IMG/VR virus record: IMGVR_UViG_3300045012_000053
Location: 37,361 to 101,360 of that record
Strand: one strand, 5' to 3'
DNA length: 64,000 nucleotides
From: a virus
This document shows, piece by piece, positions 44,002 through 52,773 of the stretch (positions are counted from its first letter, which is position 1; each line of letters begins with the position of its first letter). The position numbers and the translations under genes were made by a program. The notes beneath the pieces were generated by a model. The model ran no database searches, was not told the origin of the DNA, and saw nothing but the letters and a program-made list of their open reading frames with translations.

Positions 44002-44506
44002 GCACAATTTTCTCGCAGAAGAGACAGGTCGGCGGGTCCTGCTTTTCATAGAAGTAAACAGGCGCGCGGCAGATACAGCAGAGCGTGGTAGGGGGAGGGG
44101 GCGGGATGTAACGGGTAGCTGTGGGCGGGAGAGGCGGGAGATCGGACGCGTCGATGTAGCCTTTCTCAGGAATGGGCGTCGCCTTACCTTCCTGCTCCTG
44201 CATCTTCAATTTCTTTTTCAGTTCTTTGTTGTGTTCCGCGAGGAGAGCCTTCGTCTCCGCGTTTTTCTGTTCCACGGCCCACAAAGACACAAACTGTTCC
44301 CTCGCTTCCGGGGAGATAGTGAGTCCGGAAGCTGGGCGATTCTCTCTTAATTTTCCAAGAGGCCCAGCCTTGTACGTGTACCATATCCATTCGGGTGCTC
44401 CGTCAGTCTTGAAACCCGCTCCCTTCGCGGCGGCGAGATCGCCGTGGAAGTCTTGGGAGAACTCGGCCTCGAAGCGGCGAAAAGTACCATTCCAGCGGAG
44501 GTTCAT
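43976..44506 (-). CDS. HARP-like N-terminal domain with C-terminal zinc ribbon
   Basis: 176 residues, ATGA overlap with the previous gene. The first 60 residues (FRRFEAEFSQDF, AAAKGAGFKTD, EWIWYTYKAGPLGKL) resemble the small domain found at the N-terminus of some phage SNF2-type helicases, but no helicase follows. Then a charged coil and Pro-rich linker, and CCICRAP ... CLFCEK, a four-Cys ribbon. It may be a stand-alone branched-DNA binding protein; inferred only from pattern. Confidence 0.5.
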   Translation of the reverse strand: MNLRWNGTFRRFEAEFSQDFHGDLAAAKGAGFKTDGAPEWIWYTYKAGPLGKLRENRPASGLTISPEAREQFVSLWAVEQKNAETKALLAEHNKELKKKLKMQEQEGKATPIPEKGYIDASDLPPLPPTATRYIPPPPPTTLCCICRAPVYFYEKQDPPTCLFCEKIVLDISDEVC

Positions 44507-44724
44507 TTATTGAGGTGATCTCTCAGTCTCTCGAAGACCCAGTTCACGGTGTCGTACGCTTGCTGCTCCGGAAGATTGTGGTCCTCGATCAGGTGTACAA
44601 TTAGTCGGTTCGCCATTCGCATACTGACGCTGCTCTTACAGCGCAGACAATCCCTCATCATCGGAATATCGATGACAGTAACAACGCGGGGGCCGTAGAT
44701 CATTCGTTGGATGAGGGAGAGCAT
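44503..44724 (-). CDS. Hypothetical protein
   Basis: 73 residues. An MRDCLRCKSS Cys pair with His in HLIEDHNLPEQQAYDTVNW suggests a single zinc-finger-like site followed by a helix. The start overlaps the preceding gene (TAATG) and the stop overlaps the next (ATGA). Function unknown. Confidence 0.55.
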   Translation of the reverse strand: MLSLIQRMIYGPRVVTVIDIPMMRDCLRCKSSVSMRMANRLIVHLIEDHNLPEQQAYDTVNWVFERLRDHLNK

Positions 44725-44969
44725 TACGTGCTCAACCCCAACTCGATGCCGCTCTTCGCCAGTTCCAAGGCGCGGCGCAGCTTCCCGTTTTCTGCGATCA
44801 GATCATCCATCGTTTGACTCACGATGTTCCACTGCTCCGAGACCTGCGACGCAACCAAGTGCGACGTTGGGTCCTCGTTTGATTTCTCCGTGCTCGTAGT
44901 GAGCATGTTCTCTATTTGACTTTCTATCCATCCTTGCGCGAATATAGCAGAAGATAATTTATGGCTCAT
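44724..44969 (-). CDS. Hypothetical helical protein
   Basis: 81 residues from the ATG with AGAGGT upstream; the frame extends further upstream but without a site. Helical throughout with coiled-coil-like spacing (QTMDDLIAENGKLRRALELA). It overlaps the zinc-repeat nuclease by four bases. Function unknown. Confidence 0.55.
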   Translation of the reverse strand: MSHKLSSAIFAQGWIESQIENMLTTSTEKSNEDPTSHLVASQVSEQWNIVSQTMDDLIAENGKLRRALELAKSGIELGLST

Positions 44970-45523
44970 TTTAACCTCTTTACGTAATTTTTGATACATT
45001 GCACCTGCTTCAAGAAGTCTGTGCCGCTCATTCTCAGTTTCATCCGGTTACAAATTTCGCAACAGGGGCGACAATTATTCCGCACATAGCCTACGTTGTT
45101 GTTCCACCGATCTATACCACGCGGTTTTTCTTTTTCACCACAATAGTGACAAGACTGAATTACTAGTGCTTTAAACTGTTCTATCGTTATAACAAACTTT
45201 AATTCTCTGTAACGAGCATTACGTTTGTATCGGACAAAAGAGCCATCTGGATTACAAGTTGAGCAAACGCTACGCTCTCTATTATGCTTGCAAAATCCTT
45301 GACCTCCGCACTCTCTACAGTATCGTCGACGGCGATTGTGTCTACAAAAATTGCTGCCCCCGCACTCCTTGCACGTAGAGCGATGATGATTATGTTGACA
45401 TATGCCGCTACCCTTGCAGATTTTACAGTTGCTGCGTCTCCGCTCGTGTTCACAAATGCTGCTGCCTTTGCAGTCTATACACTGAGCACGTCGTTTATTA
45501 TGAGTGCATTTTATATCCGTCAT
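44966..45523 (-). CDS. HNH-type endonuclease with five tandem Cys/His zinc repeats
   Basis: 185 residues from the ATG at 45523, overlapping the previous stop (ATGA). Residues about 5-92 contain five repeats of about 18 residues with the pattern C-x-H-x4-R-x2-C-x2-C-x-G (e.g. CEHERRRSNCKICKGSG, CRHNRRRRYCRECGGQG). A basic link leads to an HNH-like nuclease (CHYCGEK, GIDRWNNNVGYVRNNCRPCC, CNRMK). Each repeat can bind one zinc ion and the arginines could contact DNA. The gene is visibly AT-rich. Best read as a mobile endonuclease with an unusual DNA-recognition array. Confidence 0.8.
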   Translation of the reverse strand: MTDIKCTHNKRRAQCIDCKGSSICEHERRRSNCKICKGSGICQHNHHRSTCKECGGSNFCRHNRRRRYCRECGGQGFCKHNRERSVCSTCNPDGSFVRYKRNARYRELKFVITIEQFKALVIQSCHYCGEKEKPRGIDRWNNNVGYVRNNCRPCCEICNRMKLRMSGTDFLKQVQCIKNYVKRLK

Positions 45524-45933
45524 AATCCCAGACGATCTCTTCTTTTTGGGTCGTTCTGTTCGGCCTTCTCTTTCTCGTCGATTGTCTTGAAGTAGTTCAT
45601 GCTCTTCAATCCGTAGTTCCCGTACAAGCTGTGCCACATATCGTAGCAGAGAAAGCACACGCGGTGACTGATCGCGCCGTACAATCTTTTGCAAGCGCAT
45701 TTCTCGTCGTCGCACACGAACACAAGTTCTCTCACCACCTTCTCGTCGCCGGACAAAACATAGTTACATATTCGGCAGCGCGCTGGAAGCAGGCGGCGCA
45801 CCTTGTCGTACTGCCAGCAATTCAAGAACGCAGTGCGGGGCGTATCCGGATGCTTCTGGCCCTCTATCCACACCTTCAATTGGTTCATCCACTTCTGCCC
45901 CGTGGTTATCACGAATTTATACGCGAAATCCAC
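45520..45933 (-). CDS. Hypothetical zinc-binding protein
   Basis: 137 residues from a GTG inside the endolysin gene's end; an ATG 15 residues later is an alternative. CRICNY, then CDDEKCACKR and CFLCYDMW supply up to seven Cys, enough for two zinc sites. Resembles stand-alone zinc proteins of early phage operons. Function unknown. Confidence 0.5.
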   Translation of the reverse strand: MDFAYKFVITTGQKWMNQLKVWIEGQKHPDTPRTAFLNCWQYDKVRRLLPARCRICNYVLSGDEKVVRELVFVCDDEKCACKRLYGAISHRVCFLCYDMWHSLYGNYGLKSMNYFKTIDEKEKAEQNDPKRRDRLGL

Positions 45934-46382
45934 CCGTTGATAAAGACGCCGTCTTCTGGGTGAACGTTCACGATGTTCACCACGTGTTGAATCAGGGTCG
46001 TCTTGTAGCCGGGGAGTAAGCCACTAGATTGATTAACTGCGGCCAGCGTGTTCGGCCCGAAGACGCCGTCCGACACGAGACCGATCTCGTTCGTCATAGA
46101 AATTTGCAGCATCTTCACCGCAGTCGCTGCTCCGAAGAGAACGCCCATGTCAAAAACTTTTTCTGCGAGAAGCTGATCGGTGATCTGGGAATACAAAGGC
46201 TTCCAATAATTTTCTGCGTAATACTGGGCGGCTTGGTCCGCTGTGATGTTCGCGATGTTCACGCCTGGCATATCGGCTTGAGTGATGCCGTATTTGGTGG
46301 GACCGCCGCGGTCCGCCGGGTTGTTGACGTAGCCGCCCTCGTGGGTTAGCGTTTTCGAGACTGCTGTTTTAAAATCAGCCAT
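45909..46382 (-). CDS. GH108 endolysin (N-acetylmuramidase)
   Basis: 157 residues from the ATG with GGAGG six bases upstream (an ATG overlapping that site is rejected). The N-terminus has the GH108 signature HEGGYVNNPADRGGPTKYGIT with catalytic Glu15; residues about 75-150 match the small peptidoglycan-binding domain that completes this family (DGVFGPNTLAAVN, then FINGWISR). It cuts the glycan backbone of the cell wall for lysis. No signal peptide, so it needs a holin. It overlaps both neighbours. Confidence 0.92.
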   Translation of the reverse strand: MADFKTAVSKTLTHEGGYVNNPADRGGPTKYGITQADMPGVNIANITADQAAQYYAENYWKPLYSQITDQLLAEKVFDMGVLFGAATAVKMLQISMTNEIGLVSDGVFGPNTLAAVNQSSGLLPGYKTTLIQHVVNIVNVHPEDGVFINGWISRINS

Positions 46383-46989
46383 TCCCATCCTCCATAATCA
46401 CGTGGGGCGCAAGGATATCGCCGCTTCGAAGATCAAGTCCGAATAAAACAGTTGCTCGCGGTTTCCCCGGTGGGTCACCTTCGAAGCCCTCCGGTCGAGG
46501 TTGGGGACCGAAAAATACGACACCAGCTGTTTTCTGAAATTCGTCTAATTCTACGCGTTTCTCGGTGCGCTGTGCTTTAATGACGTCGAGATATATTTCT
46601 CTTATATCACCAACGATGTTATGAAGCTGCGATTGCTCCGCAGTAAAACCAGCTTCGAAGTGGCCCTCATCGATGATGGTATTACCATCTTCTCCGTAAA
46701 CCTTACTTCTATACTCGTGACACATTCCGCCGTACTTCGATTGACGAATATATGCGCCGTCGTATCTTCCAGCATATCTCACAGACTTGTTGCTAAGATA
46801 ATAGAGTAGATCGAAAATTTCTAAACCAGTGATCTCTCCGGCTTCCATCTGTTCAAAACAATCCATGCATATCCAGCTAGAAGTTTGGCGACTTCTGCGT
46901 TCTTGCTCTTCTGGTGTAAGGCCAATGTGACCAAAACAACACGACTGCCACTGATGAGTACAACGTCTGCATTCCCAATAGTGAATCAT
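46375..46989 (-). CDS. Hypothetical zinc-site protein upstream of the endolysin
   Basis: 204 residues, ATG with AGAGAG upstream and ATGA overlap with the phosphoesterase. Cys pairs in YWECRRCTHQW and SWICMDCFEQM form a zinc ribbon at the N-terminus; the middle is helical (FTAEQSQLHNIVGDIREIYL) and the C-terminus Pro/Gly-rich. No family known. Overlaps the endolysin start by eight bases. Confidence 0.55.
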   Translation of the reverse strand: MIHYWECRRCTHQWQSCCFGHIGLTPEEQERRSRQTSSWICMDCFEQMEAGEITGLEIFDLLYYLSNKSVRYAGRYDGAYIRQSKYGGMCHEYRSKVYGEDGNTIIDEGHFEAGFTAEQSQLHNIVGDIREIYLDVIKAQRTEKRVELDEFQKTAGVVFFGPQPRPEGFEGDPPGKPRATVLFGLDLRSGDILAPHVIMEDGNG

Positions 46990-47609
46990 TGTTCTCTCTT
47001 CGGTCCCCGCGCCTGATACTTGTCGGGGTGTGCTATGAACTTGTTGAATTCAACAACGTTATAACCTGTGTACTCGACCGCGAACAGCCGCTGCCACTTG
47101 TGCTTCAATTCTTTGGTCGGGTCGATGCCGAGGAGAGCCTTGTCTCGCTCCAATCGCTCCGCGCTGTGAAAGCCGTCCCAAATGTTGTGGAGGTGTCCGT
47201 GGACGTTCAACGCGCAACCCTCCGGCAGGCCCCACTCCATTGCTCCGTACGGCTTGTAGCCGTTCGACTTCACGACAGCATTGGCTGGCTCGTGCGTGAG
47301 AAGGACGTTGCGGAACACCATCTGATCGAGCGCGATGTGGAATCCGTGCTCCATCCACCACGTGCAAGAGTGCGCGCGGTCGTGGTTCCCACGAATGAGA
47401 ACCTTGCGGCCCGGCCACGCTTGAACCATCCACTCCCAGTCGGCGTACTTACCGATGCCGACATCACCGAGATGGATGAGCATATCGGTGTCTTTCACCG
47501 TGTTCATAACGTTCTTGTGAATGCGTTCCGTGAAGTCGGAGGGGCGCTGGCAGTACGTTTCCATTTTCTCGTGCTTCAAATGCGTATCGGAAATCAGGTA
47601 CACGTTCAT
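46986..47609 (-). CDS. Calcineurin-like metallophosphoesterase
   Basis: 207 residues from the ATG preceded by AGGAGG; a longer frame runs into promoter f and is rejected. All metallophosphatase motifs are present in order: DTH (residue 8), GD in HLGDVG, GNHD in LIRGNHDRAH, H in LLTHEPA and GHLH in LNVHGHLHN. Phage enzymes of this kind act on nucleotides or DNA ends; the substrate here is unknown. A 65-base leader separates start point and gene. Confidence 0.88.
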   Translation of the reverse strand: MNVYLISDTHLKHEKMETYCQRPSDFTERIHKNVMNTVKDTDMLIHLGDVGIGKYADWEWMVQAWPGRKVLIRGNHDRAHSCTWWMEHGFHIALDQMVFRNVLLTHEPANAVVKSNGYKPYGAMEWGLPEGCALNVHGHLHNIWDGFHSAERLERDKALLGIDPTKELKHKWQRLFAVEYTGYNVVEFNKFIAHPDKYQARGPKREQ

Positions 47610-47683
47610 GTTCTCGCCCTCCTGTATGTAGCCGTCGTACCAGTCGCGAACGCCGAACGAAGCGATCTCGGAGTCAGTAGGTA

Positions 47684-47712
47684 ATACTATCACAGATTTC
47701 ATGGTTTGTCAA
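47684..47712 (-). promoter_or_regulatory. Promoter f
   Basis: TTGACA (47712-47707), 17-bp spacer ending in TGA, TAGTAT (47689-47684), preceded by C and GAATTA. It lies over the last codons of the GDP-mannose dehydratase gene and starts the phosphoesterase-endolysin unit. Confidence 0.75.
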
Positions 47713-48649
47713 GGTCTAATTCTGCATCGACCATCAGTCGGACCAGCTCCTTGAACCGCACCTTTGGCTCCCAGCCTAGAACGCGCTTTGCCTTGCTGGC
47801 GTCGCCTAATAGTAGATCGACCTCAGCGGGACGGTATAGCTCCGGGTCAGTCTTCACGTAGTTCTCCCAATCGAGGCCGAGGTATTCGAACGCCTCAGTC
47901 AAGAACTCGCGGATGGAGTGGGTCTCTCCGGTCGCCAAGACATAGTCATCCGGGAATGGCTGTTGGAGCATCATCCACATGCCTTCCACGTAATCCTTCG
48001 CGTAGCCCCAGTCGCGGCGCGCGTCCACATTCCCGAGCATCAGATTCTTTTGCTGGCCGCGTAGGATAGCGACCGCCGCCTTCGTGATCTTCTGAGTGAC
48101 GAATCCGGTTCCACGACGTGGGGACTCGTGGTTGAAGAGAATCCCGTTGCACGCGAACATATCGTAGCTCTCTCGGTAGTTCACCGTTGACCAAAACGCG
48201 AACTGCTTCGCGACGCCGTACGGGCTGCGCGGATAGAACGGGGTCTTTTCGTTCTGGGGTGTTTCCAAGGCCTTCCCGAATAGTTCGCTAGAACTGGCTT
48301 GGTAGAATCTGCCGCCGTGCGCGCGGCACAGTTCCAGCAGACGAAGCGCACCCAATCCGGTCACGTCGCCCGTGTATTCGGGCACTTCAAAGCTTGCGCG
48401 TACATCGCTTTGCGCGCCTAGGTTGTACACCTCATCGAACTGGTACTTTGCGAACACGTTTTCCACGGACTGGCTATCGGACAGATCACCGAGATGCAGA
48501 TGCAGATCGCCCAGCAGATGCTTGATACGCTCCGTATTAATGCTGCTAGCGCGGCGCAGTATGCCGTGTACCTCGTACCCTTTCTCTAGCAGCAGTTCCG
48601 AGAGATAGGAACCATCTTGACCGCTGACGCCCGTAACCAATGCTCTCAT
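47699..48649 (-). CDS. gmd: GDP-mannose 4,6-dehydratase
   Basis: 316 residues. [11 protein letters not shown] at the N-terminus is the GMD form of the NAD(P) motif; SSSELFGK supplies catalytic Ser/Glu and YGVAK the Tyr/Lys pair; NHESPRRG and [16 protein letters not shown] are GMD hallmarks. It converts GDP-mannose to GDP-4-keto-6-deoxymannose, precursor of GDP-fucose, rhamnose and others. No GDP-fucose synthase gene is present in the window, so the next step is supplied by the host or by a neighbouring enzyme. It is the last gene of the glycan block and overlaps the C-methyltransferase. Confidence 0.95.
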   Translation of the reverse strand: MRALVTGVSGQDGSYLSELLLEKGYEVHGILRRASSINTERIKHLLGDLHLHLGDLSDSQSVENVFAKYQFDEVYNLGAQSDVRASFEVPEYTGDVTGLGALRLLELCRAHGGRFYQASSSELFGKALETPQNEKTPFYPRSPYGVAKQFAFWSTVNYRESYDMFACNGILFNHESPRRGTGFVTQKITKAAVAILRGQQKNLMLGNVDARRDWGYAKDYVEGMWMMLQQPFPDDYVLATGETHSIREFLTEAFEYLGLDWENYVKTDPELYRPAEVDLLLGDASKAKRVLGWEPKVRFKELVRLMVDAELDLDKP

Positions 48650-49854
48650 GTAGTCTCCAAGTATGGGAGTGGAAATACCAGCTTCTGGCCTTTGTACTTT
48701 GCGCTGTCTTTGAAAAAACTCTTAAAGTGCCACGGGAGAACGATCAAGTAGTCAAACTTCCCCACCACTTCCGATTCCGGCACGATGGGTATCCACGTTC
48801 CCGGAGTGTAGCACCCGAACTTATCCGGGTTCACTTCTCCGATACAAGGAATGTCCTTCTCAGTCAAGCCGCAGTACTGTAACAACACGTTGCCTTTGGT
48901 GGATGCGCCGAGGGCCGCAATTGTTTTTCCTTCCGCCTTCACGGAATCGATGAACTCAAGCAGCCTGCGCTTTGATTCCAAAGTTTTTTCCGCAAAATCT
49001 TGAAACGGCGCGGAGGTATTAAATCCGCGTATAGTCTCGTAATCGAGAACCTTCTGCACTGAAAGAGAGGGCCAGCTTCCCGGCTTTTTTGATAAGGTTA
49101 CCGAGAAACTGCCACCGTTAACTGTATTAAATTCCACATCAAGGATGTTGAAGCCCACGCGATCAGCCATCCACTTGATCTGCCACAGCCCGTAAAATTC
49201 TAGGTGCTCGTGGCAAACGGTATCATAAGAGTTTGTTTGCAGCATGGACGGCATATAGCTCTGTTCGATTACCCAAATGCCGTCGTCATCCAGTGATTTG
49301 TAAATGTCTCTCATGAAGGCCATTGGGTCTTCTAAGTCGTAGAACATAGAGAACGACGTGATGACCTTAGCCTTCGGGAACCGCGAGAGGAACGACTCAG
49401 CTGAAAAGAAATCAGGAATCAACTCGATGTACCACGGGTACTCGGAGAGAAACTTCGTCCCCGCCGGGTCGTAGCCAACCGGGATAGCCGCGTGAGGATA
49501 CGCTTTCAACGTGGTTCCGTCGTTGCTACCGATGTCTAAAACCACGTCGCCCATGTTCAGCTTGATCTGGCTTAAAATTCTCTCCACCTTTCGTTGTAGG
49601 TGCCACACCATACTGATATTCAAGCCAGAGCGGTAGCCGTAATTATCGCCGTACATCTCGGAGGAATCGTAGGAGTGTTCCAGTTGTACCAGTCCGCAAC
49701 CACGGACGCATCTCACCAGACGGAGCGGTCCCGTGGTGATCTTCTCGTGCTTCACCTTCGGGAAGACTCCGGTGAGCGCTTGCTCTCCCAAGTCGAGCAC
49801 GAGTTCGAGGTTTCGGTTTCCGCAGATGCGGCAGCTATCGATTTTCTTTGTCAT
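48646..49854 (-). CDS. Sugar C-methyltransferase (TylC3/NovU-like)
   Basis: 402 residues. N-terminal zinc-binding domain (CRICGN, CVRGCGL), central SAM domain ([14 protein letters not shown], then [11 protein letters not shown]) with HEHLEFY, and a C-terminal domain ([18 protein letters not shown]). This three-part order is that of NDP-hexose C-methyltransferases, which methylate the carbon next to the 4-keto group. The product of the adjacent dehydratase is a plausible substrate. Confidence 0.88.
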   Translation of the reverse strand: MTKKIDSCRICGNRNLELVLDLGEQALTGVFPKVKHEKITTGPLRLVRCVRGCGLVQLEHSYDSSEMYGDNYGYRSGLNISMVWHLQRKVERILSQIKLNMGDVVLDIGSNDGTTLKAYPHAAIPVGYDPAGTKFLSEYPWYIELIPDFFSAESFLSRFPKAKVITSFSMFYDLEDPMAFMRDIYKSLDDDGIWVIEQSYMPSMLQTNSYDTVCHEHLEFYGLWQIKWMADRVGFNILDVEFNTVNGGSFSVTLSKKPGSWPSLSVQKVLDYETIRGFNTSAPFQDFAEKTLESKRRLLEFIDSVKAEGKTIAALGASTKGNVLLQYCGLTEKDIPCIGEVNPDKFGCYTPGTWIPIVPESEVVGKFDYLIVLPWHFKSFFKDSAKYKGQKLVFPLPYLETT

Positions 49855-50095
49855 ACATTTTTGTGCTGCCCTGCTTGTACGTCTTCTGCTTTTCTCCCGA
49901 AGCGATCTGGTTCAACTCCTCATCTATCGCTTGTATCAAATCATTGCGCTGCTGGTTCACGACGTTGGTTATTCTGGTAGCGTCCGCGATCTGCTTGTCT
50001 GTCGCGCTCGCGTTTCTTTTCACGTCTTCCGCCATCCAGATGCGCAGGTTCGCGATGGTCAGCTGATCGATCAGATTTCCGATGGTGATCTTCAT
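49835..50095 (-). CDS. DUF4254-like small protein of a glycan cluster
   Basis: 86 residues from the ATG at 50095, which overlaps the previous stop (ATGA). The pattern IGNLIDQLTIANLRIWMAED, then a second helix with NQQRNDLIQAIDEEL, resembles DUF4254 proteins, which sit beside glycosyltransferases in bacteria. Function of the family is unknown. A much longer frame reading upstream is an artefact of the overlapping gene. Confidence 0.6.
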   Translation of the reverse strand: MKITIGNLIDQLTIANLRIWMAEDVKRNASATDKQIADATRITNVVNQQRNDLIQAIDEELNQIASGEKQKTYKQGSTKMYDKENR

Positions 50096-51078
50096 AGTCG
50101 GCCTAGTAGGGCGCGAAGTCTCGAACGGAACTCTTCCCGGTGGTTCGCCTTCGGGGGGAACCGCAGCTCGTGCTCCGGAGGATTCTGCCCCGGCGGGTCC
50201 GCGACCACCAGCTCTATCGGCCCGTTTGCGAGCGACACCGTGCTCATAATGAAGGAGCCGCAGTACTGAATCTTCGGCGTCGGCTTGTTGCCCCAGCAGC
50301 TCGTCGCCACAGATATCCCGCTGGATATCCCAGTGAAGAGATCGCAGTAGTTGTTGACCAGCGCGGTTTGACGCACCGTGAACTGGTTGCAGTTGAACAC
50401 GCCGTCGTCTCCAAATCTGGTGTAGTCCCCGGCGCACGCAAATACGATGTTACACTTGCCCCACTTCTGGCGGCACATCGCGATCACTTCCCGCGTCAAG
50501 TCATCATCCCAGTGAGACTTGCCGGATGTGAAGTTTGTCTCCATCATCACAGTCTTTTGATGCGGAAACTTCGAACAGAACTCTTTTACTGATTCCCGCT
50601 CTTGATCGGTAAAACCTAAGTACGGGTGCCACTCCCACGCGGGGTCGGCCCCGAACACCTTTCTGGAAATGTTAGGGTAGTCAATTCCGTGGCGCTGCGC
50701 CAAGGTCATCATCCACGGGGTGGGAAAGTAGCCCTCGTCCAAATCCTTGGTGGACTCGAACTGGTGCTTCCGATCTTGATGAAGGCGATTGTCGGAATTC
50801 ATCAGCACGCTAAAGTCGGCCCACGGCAGGTCCTTCGAAAGACCGTCGGCTATTCTTTGGTTCTCCAACACGCAACGCTCCGGCAGCTTCCAGCCCTCCG
50901 GCCAGTGTCGGACTTCCGCGATGGCGTCGTTATGGTTCAAGACTTCTCGGAACCGTTCACCGCAGAACCAGATAACGTCCTTGTCCGGCCAGAGCACGTC
51001 CTTGTATTTCAACACGGACATCGCGCTCATAATGTCGCCGTTCAATCCGGGTAGGAATATTCCTATCTTGCCTCTCAT
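50092..51078 (-). CDS. Glycosyltransferase, GT-B / heptosyltransferase-like
   Basis: 328 residues from the ATG overlapping the previous stop (ATGA). N-terminus KIGIFLPGLNGDIMSAMSVL and a C-terminal half with NIVFACAGDYTRFG and a SSGISVATSCWG segment fit GT9-like enzymes, where the second half binds the nucleotide sugar. These usually add heptoses or related sugars to lipopolysaccharide cores. Donor and acceptor here are unknown. Confidence 0.68.
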   Translation of the reverse strand: MRGKIGIFLPGLNGDIMSAMSVLKYKDVLWPDKDVIWFCGERFREVLNHNDAIAEVRHWPEGWKLPERCVLENQRIADGLSKDLPWADFSVLMNSDNRLHQDRKHQFESTKDLDEGYFPTPWMMTLAQRHGIDYPNISRKVFGADPAWEWHPYLGFTDQERESVKEFCSKFPHQKTVMMETNFTSGKSHWDDDLTREVIAMCRQKWGKCNIVFACAGDYTRFGDDGVFNCNQFTVRQTALVNNYCDLFTGISSGISVATSCWGNKPTPKIQYCGSFIMSTVSLANGPIELVVADPPGQNPPEHELRFPPKANHREEFRSRLRALLGRL

Positions 51079-51608
51079 CGCGTCCACCAATCCTCGAACG
51101 GCATCCCGTTCACTGGTACTCCGTTTAGTACGCACGGCGGGGAGAGCACGTCCGGCACCGCGAGCGTGTAACCCTGTTCTAGTAGAAACTCTCGAATGGC
51201 GTCCCGCTTTTCCAGCTTGATGCCCATGCTGTCATGCTCCACCGTGGCGCAGCGGAACGTTACGCCAGCAGCGGCTAGATTACGGAGCACTTGAAGTTCT
51301 TCCCCGTACAAGTCTAGAGACAGGTAGCCGATCTCAAGCGGCAAGCCATTCGCTGTCAGCACTGCGCGCCAGTCAACGTCCAGCGCGTTCGCGCAAATAG
51401 CCGGGCAGCTTCTGTACTGACTCCAAGACGATATGAACAGGTTCTCGAAATCGATAGCCAGTCCCTTCCAGCCGATGTGCTCCAAGGCATAAGTGTTATT
51501 TCCCGAGAACGGCTCCATGCACCCGATGTCCAAGAACGTAAAGTTGCCGCTGGAGTTTTCTGCGGCCCACAAGTCTTGTCCCGACTGGCTCCAAGATTTC
51601 TTTATCAT
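51075..51608 (-). CDS. FkbM-like SAM methyltransferase (first)
   Basis: 177 residues. SQSGQDLW, FLDIGC, GNNTYALEHIGWKGLAID and LSLDLYGEE follow the FkbM methyltransferase pattern (SAM-binding FLDIG motif, acidic residue at the end of strand 2, catalytic-region LDxxG). Such enzymes O-methylate sugars. It overlaps its neighbour on each side. The next gene upstream is a related enzyme. Confidence 0.8.
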   Translation of the reverse strand: MIKKSWSQSGQDLWAAENSSGNFTFLDIGCMEPFSGNNTYALEHIGWKGLAIDFENLFISSWSQYRSCPAICANALDVDWRAVLTANGLPLEIGYLSLDLYGEELQVLRNLAAAGVTFRCATVEHDSMGIKLEKRDAIREFLLEQGYTLAVPDVLSPPCVLNGVPVNGMPFEDWWTR

Positions 51609-52237
51609 ACGACTCCCGTTAATTTCGCAATCACGTCTTCCGGATAGCAGGAGCTGCTTCTCACTTTCTCAATGACGTCGCTGGTAAAGTGCTGCGGGTC
51701 GAGGTACCAGTCTTCGAACGGGTAATCCTCAAGCTCGGGCTGGCGAACAAAAATGTCTGCGCACGCTAGGACGTATCCCTTGCTCAAAAGAAACTCCCTT
51801 TGGGGCGCGCGATATTTGTCACCGTGGAGATACGCGTCGTGCTCGATGCCGATGATTTTGAATCGGTACTGATCGTGAGGGAGAAGCTTGGCGACTTCCA
51901 AGTCCAGCACGTCCACGTCGAGGGACAGGAAGTCGATGGAAGACGGCATGCGCATCTTCGAAAACACATCCGCATAATCGACCTTCGTAGCGTCTGTGTT
52001 GAGATAGAGACAGGCGTTTCTGTCGGCATAAGTGAGGTTGTAATAGCTTTCTAGTTCGATGCACAACCCGCGCCAACCCAGCCGGGCATCCAAATAAGTC
52101 GAATTATTGTGATGAGTCGAATGCGCCGAACCGATATCGACGTAGGTACCGCCTGTTTTAAAGTTTAACAAGCGGGCGCAGAATTCGTCGAGCCGGGAAC
52201 CGCTGTGGCAGTAAGGAAAATTCACAAAACTTTTCAT
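51605..52237 (-). CDS. FkbM-like SAM methyltransferase (second)
   Basis: 210 residues. YVDIGSA, HNNSTYLDARLGWRGLCIE and FLSLDVDVLDLEV align with the first FkbM-like protein; both end in an F/YPFEDWY/W motif. Likely a duplicated pair with divergent specificity, each methylating a different hydroxyl of the glycan. ATGA overlaps on both sides. Confidence 0.8.
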   Translation of the reverse strand: MKSFVNFPYCHSGSRLDEFCARLLNFKTGGTYVDIGSAHSTHHNNSTYLDARLGWRGLCIELESYYNLTYADRNACLYLNTDATKVDYADVFSKMRMPSSIDFLSLDVDVLDLEVAKLLPHDQYRFKIIGIEHDAYLHGDKYRAPQREFLLSKGYVLACADIFVRQPELEDYPFEDWYLDPQHFTSDVIEKVRSSSCYPEDVIAKLTGVV

Positions 52238-52773
52238 GATCGAACCCTCACATAAAAAATCGTTTCGTTGCCTACCACTTCCTCGGTATAACTGGGGAAC
52301 ATCTGCGTCAGTTCTTCTTTGTTGAAGGCAAGCGTCGGGATGTCGCCCTGCCAGAGCGGACTTCCAATGACGTAATGCCGAGTCTCTTCAACGAACGGCG
52401 TGAACGTGATGACTACCAATCTCTCGCAGGAAGCGAGCGCGTTTCTGAGAATGTCTTTCCACTCAAAGTTGTGTTCCAAAACGCCGCGAAGGAGAATGCC
52501 ATAAGTGCTCGATTTATAATCACGAAGATCGGCGACCACGTGCGCGTAGTCATCCGTTCCATCCACTCCGGTATATCCGTGAGTAAAGAAGTGTCGCGCG
52601 TAACAGGTGCCGCAGCCCCAGTCTTCCACGGGTCCGTTGTCGAGCCAAGCCGCTGCCTTACGATACGTTGAATCTGTTCCGTTCGGCTCCAAATAGGCTT
52701 CGCCTTTGTTATCATTGGTGGATTCTTCCCGCAGTCCCTTCCACCGATTTATCATATTGACGCGCTCGCTCAC
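52234..52773 (-). CDS. Class I SAM methyltransferase
   Basis: 179 residues from a GTG at 52773 with GGGAG six bases upstream; an ATG at 52794 is an alternative without a good site. VEDWGCGTCYARHFF is SAM motif I, YTGVDGTDD motif II and LLRGVLEHNFEWKDIL motif post-I. Third methyltransferase of the block; substrate unknown. Confidence 0.75.
   Translation of the reverse strand: MSERVNMINRWKGLREESTNDNKGEAYLEPNGTDSTYRKAAAWLDNGPVEDWGCGTCYARHFFTHGYTGVDGTDDYAHVVADLRDYKSSTYGILLRGVLEHNFEWKDILRNALASCERLVVITFTPFVEETRHYVIGSPLWQGDIPTLAFNKEELTQMFPSYTEEVVGNETIFYVRVRS

Noticed and set aside
50096-50437. N-terminal extension of the DUF4254-like protein by about 114 residues
   Set aside because: The extension lies wholly inside the glycosyltransferase gene in another frame and is Arg/Ala-rich; the ATG at 50095 has the operon-typical ATGA overlap.
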